Source of the DNA: Pseudomonadota bacterium
Lineage (GTDB): Bacteria > Pseudomonadota > Gammaproteobacteria > Burkholderiales > UBA9220
Reading direction: 5' to 3'
Assembly: GCA_021845865.1 (NCBI GenBank)
Contig: JAJZVC010000017.1
Location: forward strand, 1 to 54,962
Length of the DNA: 54,962 nucleotides
Shown one piece after another: positions 42,014 through 48,875 of the stretch. The notes under the pieces are model-generated. The model had not been told where the DNA came from. It made no database searches and worked only from the letters and a program-made list of their open reading frames with translations. Position 1 is the first letter of the stretch, and the number at the start of each line of letters is the position of its first letter. Made by a program: the position numbers and the translations under genes.

Positions 42014-42033
42014 TGCATACCCCAGTGGGGTTA
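42014..42033 (-). promoter_or_regulatory. Palindromic operator-like site before the Cas6-like unit
   Basis: On the minus strand ACCCCA C TGGGGT (6-bp arms around one base, 42019-42031) is followed at once by TATGCA, a possible -10 box about 34 bases before the 74-aa start codon. It shares the core ACCCCA..TGGG-TA with the site at 42140-42158. No good -35 box is visible, so an activator may be needed. The binding protein is unknown. Confidence 0.45.
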
Positions 42034-42134
42034 TTGGCGCGAGGGGAGGATGCCTCTAACATTCGGTCCGGGAATTATAACCATGGCTGACCGGTCTTCA
42101 ATGGCCGAAGGGCCTGATAGCCTTTTTTGATAAG

Positions 42135-42163
42135 TTGGCACTACCCCATATGGGTAGTATGCA
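42135..42163 (+). promoter_or_regulatory. Candidate dsr promoter with palindromic spacer
   Basis: TTGGCA (42135-42140) and TATGCA (42158-42163) are spaced by 17 bases and resemble -35 and -10 boxes. The spacer is almost entirely an inverted repeat, ACTACCC CATAT GGGTAGT (42140-42158), which is a typical position for a regulator. The transcript would start near 42170 and have a leader of about 245 bases. The regulator is not identified; the half site TACCCAT fits a NarL heptamer, but the spacing does not. Confidence 0.5.
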
Positions 42164-42224
42164 GAGAAGGCGCTATTTGACTAGGATACGTGAAAGTGTC
42201 CGGTCTGGTGCGCGAGACGCGGAA

Positions 42225-42263
42225 TTCCTCGGTTGGAAAAATGGTCAGCCGAGGGATTTTTTT
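42225..42263 (+). terminator. Terminator-like hairpin in the dsr leader (possible attenuator)
   Basis: TTCCTCGGTT (42225-42234) pairs with AGCCGAGGGA (42247-42256) through 10 pairs including two G-U, with a 12-base loop, followed by seven T (42257-42263). It points along the plus strand, about 55 bases after the putative start and 154 bases before dsrA. Since no plus-strand gene lies upstream, it would act on the dsr leader itself, as an attenuator or as the end of a small RNA. Confidence 0.6.
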
Positions 42264-42270
42264 CTCTGGC

Positions 42271-42294
42271 GCCCGTGGCCGAAAAACGACGGGC
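42271..42294 (+). other. Second leader hairpin before dsrA
   Basis: GCCCGT (42271-42276) and ACGGGC (42289-42294) form a perfect 6-bp stem with a 12-base loop, 7 bases after the U-tract of the first hairpin. It may add structure to the dsr leader. No U-tract follows. Confidence 0.35.
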
Positions 42295-42416
42295 CGCCGT
42301 TATGGCCGGCTCGATGAGGGGTGATAGGTCGGCTGCAGAGGTTTGGTGCGGCGGGCCCGGCAGGACTGGCATACCAGGATCACGCAACCGCATAAATTTT
42401 GTTAGGAGAAACCACT

Positions 42417-43718
42417 ATGGCTAAGAAAATGTACGATACGCCAAATCTTGACGAGCTGGAAAAGGGCCCCTGGCCCAGCTTTGTGACCGGTCTCAAGCGC
42501 CTGGCCGCGGAAAACGACATGATGGTTGACCTGCTGGGTCAGCTGGAAACGTCCTACAAGACCAAGAAGGGCTACTGGAAGGGTGGTACCGTCGGCGTGC
42601 TGGGTTACGGCGGTGGCGTTATCCCCCGCTTCACCGAGCTGAAGGACGAGAACGAGCAGCCTCTGTTCCCCGATGCCGCTTCTTTCCACACCCTGCGTAT
42701 CATGCCTCCCGCCGGCATGCACTATGACACCAAGACCCTGCGCAAGATGTGCGACATTTGGCAGAAGCATGGCTCCGGTCTGATCGCTCTGCACGGCCAG
42801 TCCGGCGACATCATGTTCCAGGGCATCACCACCGAGAACGTGCAGCCCGCCTTCGACGAATTCAACGAAATGGGCTTCGACCTGGGTGGCGCCGGCCCCG
42901 CCGTGCGTACCTCCACCGCCTGCGTCGGCGCCGCTCGCTGCGAGCAGTCCTGCTACGACGAGGGCAAGGCCATGCGCATGACCGTGAACGCCTACCTGGA
43001 CGAGATGCACCGTCCCGCCCTGCCCTACAAGTTCAAGTTCAAGTTCTCCGGTTGCCCCAACGACTGCTCCAACGCCGTTCAGCGCGCCGACATGGCCGTG
43101 ATCGGCACCTGGCGCGACAATATGCAGACCGACGACGCCCTGGGCAAGAAGTGGTTTGCCAAGCACGGCATGGACGAACTGGTGAACGACGTGATCTCCC
43201 GCTGCCCCAGCAAGGCCATCAGCCTGAAGGACACCGCCAAGGTTGCCAAGGGCGAGAAGATCTCCGCCGTTGCCATCAACGATACCCAGTCCCTGGAAAT
43301 CGACAACGGCAGCTGCGTCCGCTGCATGCACTGCGTCAACGTCATGACCGGCGCCCTGGCTCCTGGCAACGACAAGGGCGTGACCGTCCTGGTTGGCGGT
43401 AAGCGTACCCTGAAGATCGGTGACCTGATGGGTACCGTGGTGGTTCCGTTCATGAAGATGGAAAGCGACGAGGACTACGAAGCTCTGGTGGAACTGGCTG
43501 GCAACTTCATCGACTTCTTCGCCGAAAACGCCCTGGAGCACGAGCGTACCGGCGAGATGATCGAGCGTATCGGTCTGGTCAACTTCCTGGAAGGCGTCGG
43601 CCTCGAAATCGATCCGAGCATGATCATTCATCCCCGTACCAACCCCTATGTCCGCATGGACGGCTGGGACGAGGAAGTGGCCAAGTGGAACGAGCGCCAA
43701 GCTTCCAAGACGGCTTGA
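42417..43718 (+). CDS. dsrA: Reverse-type dissimilatory sulfite reductase subunit alpha
   Basis: A 433-aa cytoplasmic subunit. The sirohaem-4Fe4S cysteines are visible as ACVGAARCEQSC (Cys169, Cys175) and FSGCPNDC (Cys213, Cys217), and an inserted ferredoxin domain carries CVRCMHCVNV (about 302). DsrAB in sulfur oxidisers turns persulfidic sulfur bound to DsrC into sulfite. The ATG follows AGGAGAA. Codon choice is strongly biased, typical for high expression. DsrE, F, H and L in the same operon show the oxidative type. The gene follows the structured leader described at 41981-42416. Confidence 0.97.
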   Translation: MAKKMYDTPNLDELEKGPWPSFVTGLKRLAAENDMMVDLLGQLETSYKTKKGYWKGGTVGVLGYGGGVIPRFTELKDENEQPLFPDAASFHTLRIMPPAGMHYDTKTLRKMCDIWQKHGSGLIALHGQSGDIMFQGITTENVQPAFDEFNEMGFDLGGAGPAVRTSTACVGAARCEQSCYDEGKAMRMTVNAYLDEMHRPALPYKFKFKFSGCPNDCSNAVQRADMAVIGTWRDNMQTDDALGKKWFAKHGMDELVNDVISRCPSKAISLKDTAKVAKGEKISAVAINDTQSLEIDNGSCVRCMHCVNVMTGALAPGNDKGVTVLVGGKRTLKIGDLMGTVVVPFMKMESDEDYEALVELAGNFIDFFAENALEHERTGEMIERIGLVNFLEGVGLEIDPSMIIHPRTNPYVRMDGWDEEVAKWNERQASKTA

Positions 43719-43753
43719 GTTGAGCGAACTTAATCAAGAATTGGAGAGAGAAT

Positions 43754-44824
43754 ATGGCTGAATTGCGTCAACCCATCGAGAGCGGCGTGCCAGATCACAT
43801 GCCCTACCTGCACCCGGCTTTCAAAAAGAACTACGGTCAGTGGAAGTATCATGACCGTCCCCGTGCCGGCGTCCTGCATCACGTTGCCAAGAGCGGCGAC
43901 GAGATCTGGACCGTCCGCGCGGGCACCCAGCGCCAGATGGACCACTACACCGTGCGCAAGCTGTGCGACATCGCCGACCAGTTCTGCGACGGCCACCTGC
44001 GCTTCACCGTGCGTTCCAACGTGGAATTCACCGTCACCGACGAGTCCAAGGTCGAGCCCCTGATCGCCGAACTGAACAAGAACGGCTTCCCCGTGGGTGG
44101 CACCGGTCCTTCCGTGTCCATGATCTCCCACACCCAGGGCTGGCTGCACTGCGACATCCCCGGCACCGACGCCTCCGGCGTGGTGAAGGCCCTGATGGAC
44201 GAGCTGTACGAAGAGTTCACCCACGAGCAGATGCCCAACCGCGTCAAGCTCACCACCTCCTGCTGCGAAATCAACTGCGGCGGTCAAGGCGACATCGCCA
44301 TCATCGTTCAGCACACCAAGCCGCCCAAGATCAACCACGACCTGGTGGCCAACGTTTGCGAGCGTCCTTCCGTGGTGGCCCGCTGCCCCGTGGCGGCTAT
44401 CCGTCCCGCTCTGGTGAACGGCAAGCCCTCCCTGGAAGTGGACGAGAAGAAGTGCGTCTGCTGCGGCGCCTGCTTCCCTCCCTGCCCCCCGATGCAGATC
44501 AACGATCCCGAGCACTCCAAGATCGCGATCTGGGTTGGCGGCAAGCACTCCAACGCCCGTATCCGTCCCCAGTTCCACAAGCTGGTGGCCGCTGGCCTGC
44601 CCAACAACGCTCCCCGCTGGCCCGAAGTGGCTGCCGTGGTGAAGAAGATTCTCCATGTTTACAAGGAAGATGCCCGTCCTTGGGAGCGGATTTCCGACTG
44701 GGTGGAACGCATTGGCTGGCCTCAGTTCTTCGAGAAGACCGGCCTGCCGTTCACCAAGTACCTGATCGACGACTGGCGCGGTTCCCGTAACAGCCTCAAT
44801 GCGTCGGCTCATATCCGCTTCTAA
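43754..44824 (+). CDS. dsrB: Reverse-type dissimilatory sulfite reductase subunit beta
   Basis: A 356-aa subunit that forms the alpha2beta2 enzyme with DsrA. Cofactor cysteines occur in TTSCCEINCGGQGDIAI (about 173-179) and the ferredoxin motif CVCCGACFPPCPPM (about 234-245). The N-terminal region RQPIESGVPDHMPYLHP is typical of DsrB. GGAGAGAG stands before the ATG, and the gap to dsrA is 35 bases. A 12-bp hairpin follows in the gap to dsrE. Confidence 0.97.
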   Translation: MAELRQPIESGVPDHMPYLHPAFKKNYGQWKYHDRPRAGVLHHVAKSGDEIWTVRAGTQRQMDHYTVRKLCDIADQFCDGHLRFTVRSNVEFTVTDESKVEPLIAELNKNGFPVGGTGPSVSMISHTQGWLHCDIPGTDASGVVKALMDELYEEFTHEQMPNRVKLTTSCCEINCGGQGDIAIIVQHTKPPKINHDLVANVCERPSVVARCPVAAIRPALVNGKPSLEVDEKKCVCCGACFPPCPPMQINDPEHSKIAIWVGGKHSNARIRPQFHKLVAAGLPNNAPRWPEVAAVVKKILHVYKEDARPWERISDWVERIGWPQFFEKTGLPFTKYLIDDWRGSRNSLNASAHIRF

Positions 44825-44847
44825 GCTGTAACGCGCATGTGAAACGA

Positions 44848-44876
44848 CCCTCCTGTCCCTTCATGGGGCGGGAGGG
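44848..44876 (+). other. Intercistronic hairpin between dsrB and dsrE
   Basis: CCCTCCTGTCCC and GGGGCGGGAGGG pair over 12 positions with two G-U pairs and a 5-base loop. No U-tract follows, so it is more likely a messenger stability or processing element than a terminator. It separates the abundant dsrAB message from the rest. Confidence 0.55.
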
Positions 44877-44902
44877 ACAATAATGACTAAGAGGTTGATG
44901 GG

Positions 44903-45295
44903 ATGAAATTTGGAATCATGGTTAGTGAGGGGCCCTACACTCACCAAGCATCGGACAGTGCCTACAACTTTGCCAAGGCTGCGCTGGAAAAAGGCCACGA
45001 AATTTATCGCGTGTTCTTCTACCACGATGGCGTGAACAACGGCACCGCCTTCACCACTCCACCCCAGGACGATCGCAACATCGTCAACCGCTGGTCCGAA
45101 CTGGCCCAGCAGCACAATCTGGATCTGGTGGTGTGCGTGGCTGCCGCCCAGCGTCGCGGCATCGTCGATGCCGACGAGCAGAAGCGCCACGGCAAGAGCG
45201 GCAACAACTTGGCTCCCGGCTTCCGGATCTCCGGTCTGGGTCAGCTGGTGGAAGCCGGCATCCAGTGCGACCGCCTGGTAACGTTTGGTGATTGA
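44903..45295 (+). CDS. dsrE: Sulfur carrier subunit DsrE
   Basis: A 130-aa DsrE-fold protein, the catalytic subunit of the DsrE2F2H2 sulfurtransferase complex. The persulfide-carrying cysteine is present at Cys78 in LDLVVCVAAAQRRG, the same position as in Allochromatium. In sulfur oxidisers DsrEFH hands sulfane sulfur to DsrC. Its presence is a marker of the oxidative pathway. The dsrF gene follows directly. Confidence 0.95.
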   Translation: MKFGIMVSEGPYTHQASDSAYNFAKAALEKGHEIYRVFFYHDGVNNGTAFTTPPQDDRNIVNRWSELAQQHNLDLVVCVAAAQRRGIVDADEQKRHGKSGNNLAPGFRISGLGQLVEAGIQCDRLVTFGD

Positions 45296-45305
45296 GGGAG
45301 AAAGA

Positions 45306-45698
45306 ATGATGGACGAAATGGACATGGAAGAAGGCGGCGTCGTCAAAAAATTCATGTTCGTCAACCGCAAGGCGCCCCATGGCACGATTTACGCCCTGGA
45401 GGGTCTGGAAGTGGTGCTGATTTCCGCTGCGTTCGACCAGGACGTGAGCCTTGCGTTCTGTGACGACGGCGTGTACGAGCTGAAGAAGGGCCAGGACACC
45501 AAGGGCATCGGCGTGAAGAACTTCTCGCCCACCTACCGCGCCCTGGAAGGTTATGACATCGAGAAGCTGTATGTGGAAAAAGAGTCCCTGGAAGCCCGGG
45601 GTCTGACCGAAGACGACCTCCTGGTGGACGTCCAGGTGCTGAGCTCCGCCGAGCTGGGCGCCCTGATGGACGAACAGGACGTGGTCATCAGCTTCTGA
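45306..45698 (+). CDS. dsrF: DsrEFH complex subunit DsrF
   Basis: A 130-aa DsrE-fold protein without evident catalytic cysteine in the DsrE position (VSLAFCDDGVYELKKGQD), a structural partner of DsrE and DsrH. The ATG at 45306 has GAGGGAG ending 5 bases before it and is preferred to a TTG at 45285 that would overlap dsrE. An ATG at 45309 is also possible. Confidence 0.93.
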   Translation: MMDEMDMEEGGVVKKFMFVNRKAPHGTIYALEGLEVVLISAAFDQDVSLAFCDDGVYELKKGQDTKGIGVKNFSPTYRALEGYDIEKLYVEKESLEARGLTEDDLLVDVQVLSSAELGALMDEQDVVISF

Positions 45699-45708
45699 CG
45701 GAGGACAT

Positions 45709-46008
45709 ATGCTGCACATTATCAACAAATCGCCCTTCGAAAACAGCACCCTCGACAGCTGCTTGCGCATCGCCAAAAGCGGTGGCGCGGTGCTGCTGAT
45801 CGAAGATGCCGTGTTTGCCGCCACCAAGGGCAGCGCGGCGGAATCCAAGATCAAGCAAGCGATGGCTGGCATGAAGGTGTATGCCCTCCAGCCCGACCTG
45901 GCTGCCCGCGGTGTCGCTGACCGTGTCATTGACGGCGTGACCTTGGTAGACTATGCAGGCTTTGTGGACTTGGTTGCGGAAAATCCCAAGCTGCAGTCCT
46001 GGCTGTAA
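45709..46008 (+). CDS. dsrH: DsrEFH complex subunit DsrH
   Basis: A 99-aa small subunit similar to TusB. The conserved cysteine is Cys18 in STLDSCLRIAKSGGAVLL. The start follows GGAGG and lies 10 bases after dsrF. Together with DsrE and DsrF it forms the hexameric carrier, and dsrC lies next. Confidence 0.94.
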   Translation: MLHIINKSPFENSTLDSCLRIAKSGGAVLLIEDAVFAATKGSAAESKIKQAMAGMKVYALQPDLAARGVADRVIDGVTLVDYAGFVDLVAENPKLQSWL

Positions 46009-46040
46009 TCTTTGACTCACCCCTTTGTTAGGAGAAAGTA

Positions 46041-46373
46041 ATGAGCTTCGAAATCAACGGTAAAACCTACGAAACCGACGAAGAAGGCTACCTGGTCAAC
46101 CTGTCCGACTGGAACGAAGACGCCGCCAAGCACCTGGCCGTGGAAGAAAAAGTCGAGCTGACCGATCAGCACTGGGAAGTGATCAACTTCCTGCGCGAGT
46201 ACTACAACGACTACCAGATCGCCCCCGCCGTGCGCGTGCTGACCAAGGCCATCGGCAAGAAGCTCGGACCCGAGAAGGGCAACAGCAAGTATCTGTACGA
46301 ACTGTTCCCCTACGGCCCCGCCAAGCAGGCCTGTAAGATCGCTGGTCTGCCCAAGCCCACCGGCTGTATCTAA
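46041..46373 (+). CDS. dsrC: DsrC, sulfur-carrying substrate protein of DsrAB
   Basis: A 110-aa protein with the full redox arm CKIAGLPKPTGCI at the end: Cys98 and the penultimate Cys109. It carries the sulfur between DsrEFH, DsrAB and the DsrMKJOP membrane complex, alternating between trisulfide, persulfide and disulfide states. AGGAGAAAG precedes the ATG. The paralogue at 40713-41045 shows the same fold without these cysteines. The 141-base gap to dsrM holds two hairpins. Confidence 0.97.
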   Translation: MSFEINGKTYETDEEGYLVNLSDWNEDAAKHLAVEEKVELTDQHWEVINFLREYYNDYQIAPAVRVLTKAIGKKLGPEKGNSKYLYELFPYGPAKQACKIAGLPKPTGCI

Positions 46374-46391
46374 GCCTTAAGCTGTACCGGA

Positions 46392-46441
46392 GGAGCGCGG
46401 CAGGCTAAATCCGCTGCGCTCCCTGGCACGCTGCGCGTGCC
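46392..46441 (+). other. Two hairpins between dsrC and dsrM
   Basis: The first stem pairs GGAGCGCGGC (46392-46401) with GCTGCGCTCC (46413-46422), 10 positions with one mismatch. The second is GGCACGC TGC GCGTGCC (46425-46441), 7 perfect pairs with a 3-base loop. No U-tract follows either. They fit RNA processing or stability elements that would let dsrC be more abundant than the membrane-complex genes downstream. Confidence 0.6.
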
Positions 46442-46514
46442 GAGAACATCGAGAGAGAATTTCAAGGCGTAAAGCCGAAAATAGGGCGCATGCCTGTTTG
46501 AGGGTGACGACACA

Positions 46515-47243
46515 ATGTCATTGCTAACGATTATTTATGCTGGTCTGTTTTATGCCGCCACGGTGATCCTGGTGGGCGGACTGGCCTATCGCATTTACGA
46601 ATACCGGAAGACCCCGGCCCCGCTGAACATCCCCACCACCCCTGCTCCCATCACTCCGGTGGGCGCCAAGCTGCGCGTATGGCGCGAGGTGCTGGTGTTC
46701 GAGAGTCTGTTCAAGTCCAATAAATGGATTTGGCTCTTCGGCTTCATGTTCCATTTCGCTCTGGCGCTGGTTCTGATGCGCCACCTGCGCTACTTCACCA
46801 ATCCCGTCTGGGAGTGGGTGGTGCTTGTCCAGCCCTTCGGCATGTATGCCGGCTTTGCCATGGTGGCCGGCCTGCTGGGGCTGTGGGGGCGCCGCCTGTT
46901 CGTCGAGCGCATCCGCTATATCTCCACCCCTTCCGACCACCTGATTCTGCTGCTGCTGATCGGCATCGGCGCTTCCGGTCTGGGGATGAAGTTCGTCGCC
47001 CATACCGACATCGTCGATGTGAAGTCCTTTTTCCTCGGCCTGATGTCGTTCAACATCCATCCGCTGCCCGCCGATCCGGCGTTGCTGGTGCACCTGACCC
47101 TGGTGGCGGTGCTGATGATCATCTTCCCCATCAGCAAGTTGCTGCACGCCCCCGGCGTATTCTTCAGCCCGACCCGCAACATGGCGGACAATCCCCGGGA
47201 TAAACGCCACTTGGCGCCCTGGGCAGCTGAACTGGAAAAGTGA
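46515..47243 (+). CDS. dsrM: DsrM, cytochrome b subunit of DsrMKJOP
   Basis: A 242-aa inner-membrane protein with about 5-6 hydrophobic helices, related to NarI-type b subunits. Histidines in MFHFALALVLMRHLRYF and in HLTLVAVLMI-type helices are candidate haem b ligands. It exchanges electrons with the quinone pool. It is adjacent to its partner dsrK, 35 bases downstream. Confidence 0.94.
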   Translation: MSLLTIIYAGLFYAATVILVGGLAYRIYEYRKTPAPLNIPTTPAPITPVGAKLRVWREVLVFESLFKSNKWIWLFGFMFHFALALVLMRHLRYFTNPVWEWVVLVQPFGMYAGFAMVAGLLGLWGRRLFVERIRYISTPSDHLILLLLIGIGASGLGMKFVAHTDIVDVKSFFLGLMSFNIHPLPADPALLVHLTLVAVLMIIFPISKLLHAPGVFFSPTRNMADNPRDKRHLAPWAAELEK

Positions 47244-47278
47244 TTTAGGACACCACGACAAGAAATCAAGGAGCCATC

Positions 47279-48811
47279 GTGGCAAAAGCAGATTTCGAAG
47301 TACCGAGCTACAGAAAGTTACCAACCATCCCGGCCATCCAGGAAGGTTCCATGGCCCACGTCAAGCCCTACGTGGCTGACGCCCAGGTCCAGGCTTCCGT
47401 CAACTACCCCGGCGAACTGGTCGAGGACTGGCATGACAAGGCTATTTCCCGCATGGGCGAGCTGCTGGGCAAATACCGTTCCCTGCGCGTGTTCATGGAT
47501 GCCTGCGTGCATTGCGGCGCCTGCACCGACAAGTGCCACTATTTCATTGGCACCGCCGACCCCAAGAACATGCCGGTGGCGCGCCAGGAGCTGATGCGTT
47601 CGGTCTACCGCCGCTACTTCACCCTGCCCGGCAAGCTGGTCCCGGGCTTGGTGGGCGCCAAGGACCTGACCAAGGAGGTGCTGGACGACTGGTTCTCCTA
47701 CTTCCACCAGTGTTCCGAGTGCCGCCGCTGCTCCGTGTTCTGTCCCTACGGCATCGATACCGCCGAAGTGACCATGGCCGCCCGGGAAATCCTTAATACC
47801 GTCGGCTACGGCATGAAATACACCAATCAGATCCTGGCCAAGGTGCAGAAGATCGGCAACAACCTGGGTCTGCCCGGTCCGGCGCTGGAAGATACCCTCT
47901 CTGGCCTGGAAGAGGACATCGAGATGGATACCGGCGTCAGCGTCAAGATGCCGATCGACGTTCAAGGCGCCGAAGTGCTGCTGGTGACCCCCTCCGCCGA
48001 CTTCTTCTCCGAGCCCCACGTGGAATCCCTCATCGGCTACGCCAAGGTGTTCCACCAGGCCGGCATCAGCTGGACCCTGTCCTCCCACGCCTCGGAGGCG
48101 GGCAACTTCGGTCTGTTCAACGGTAACTACGAGCAGATGCGCAACATCGCCATGCGTATTCGCCAGGCGGCCCTGGACCTGGGCGTGAAACGCATCATCG
48201 TCGGCGAGTGCGGCCACGCCTGGCGCGTTGCTTATGCCTTCTGGAACACCCTGACCGGCATCGGCGCCGGGGGCGACGATCCCTTCTCCATCCAGCTGCA
48301 GAAGCAGCTCGACCCGCGCTATCGCCAGCCCATGCACATTTGCGAATTCACCCATGACCTGATCAAGCGCGGCGCGTTGAATCTGGACAAGGAAGCCAAC
48401 GATCACCGCATCGTCACCTACCACGATTCCTGCAACGTGGCCCGAGCTTCCCGCATGGGCGACATGCCCGGCGGCCAGTTCATCATTCCGCGGGAGATCA
48501 TCAAGGCCGTGGCCAACAATTTCGTCGACATGCCCATGGATACCATTGGCGAACGCACCTTCTGCTGCGGCGGCGGCGGCGGCGTGCTGACCGACGATCT
48601 GCTGGAAGTCCGCGTCAAGGGCGCCCTGCCCCGCATGGAGGCCCTGAATCAGGTCAAGGAAAACAACAAGGTGAACTTCATGGCCACCATTTGCGCCATC
48701 TGCAAGGCCCAGTTCACCAAGGTACTGCCCTTCTACGGTTTCGACATGAGCATGGTGGGCGGCGTCCACCAGCTGGTGAGCGACGCCATTCAGCTGGGCA
48801 CCAAAGAGTAA
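47279..48811 (+). CDS. dsrK: DsrK, iron-sulfur catalytic subunit of DsrMKJOP
   Basis: A 510-aa HdrD-like cytoplasmic protein. Two 4Fe-4S motifs are CVHCGACTDKCHYF (about 77) and CSECRRCSVFCPYG (about 145), and CCG-type clusters occur in HDSCNVARASRMG and TFCCGGGGGVL (about 424). It acts on the DsrC disulfide or persulfide. The GTG start has AAGGAG upstream. Confidence 0.95.
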   Translation: MAKADFEVPSYRKLPTIPAIQEGSMAHVKPYVADAQVQASVNYPGELVEDWHDKAISRMGELLGKYRSLRVFMDACVHCGACTDKCHYFIGTADPKNMPVARQELMRSVYRRYFTLPGKLVPGLVGAKDLTKEVLDDWFSYFHQCSECRRCSVFCPYGIDTAEVTMAAREILNTVGYGMKYTNQILAKVQKIGNNLGLPGPALEDTLSGLEEDIEMDTGVSVKMPIDVQGAEVLLVTPSADFFSEPHVESLIGYAKVFHQAGISWTLSSHASEAGNFGLFNGNYEQMRNIAMRIRQAALDLGVKRIIVGECGHAWRVAYAFWNTLTGIGAGGDDPFSIQLQKQLDPRYRQPMHICEFTHDLIKRGALNLDKEANDHRIVTYHDSCNVARASRMGDMPGGQFIIPREIIKAVANNFVDMPMDTIGERTFCCGGGGGVLTDDLLEVRVKGALPRMEALNQVKENNKVNFMATICAICKAQFTKVLPFYGFDMSMVGGVHQLVSDAIQLGTKE

Positions 48812-48875
48812 GGGGCGGAAAGCCGTCCCAGCCAATGAATACAGGAAACCGGTAATTACTACAGGAGAGATTCAG

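Larger units (their letters stand above)
41981..42416. other. Divergent control region between the Cas6-like unit and dsrA
   Basis: This is the only gene-free stretch above 300 bases. It holds two related palindromes (42018-42033 and 42140-42158), promoter-like boxes around the second one, a terminator-like hairpin at 42225-42263, a second hairpin at 42271-42294 and the dsrA Shine-Dalgarno AGGAG at 42404. A 44-codon frame with a GTG start (42190-42324) crosses the terminator hairpin; it is a weak candidate for a leader peptide. Confidence 0.7.

Noticed and set aside
42099..42128. Terminator at GGGCCTGATAGCCTTTTTT on the plus strand
   Set aside because: The possible stem is only about 3-4 pairs and no plus-strand gene ends upstream.
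42141..42157. NarL binding site at the dsr palindrome
   Set aside because: One half matches the heptamer TACYYMT, but the other half has a mismatch and the spacing is 1 instead of 2 bases.
39158..42416. CRISPR array accompanying the Cas6-like gene
   Set aside because: No repeated unit of 25-40 bases with regular spacers was seen on either strand near the gene, and no other cas gene is present.
45285..45305. TTG start for dsrF at 45285
   Set aside because: The ATG at 45306 has a well-placed GAGGGAG and gives the normal DsrF N-terminus; the TTG start would overlap dsrE.
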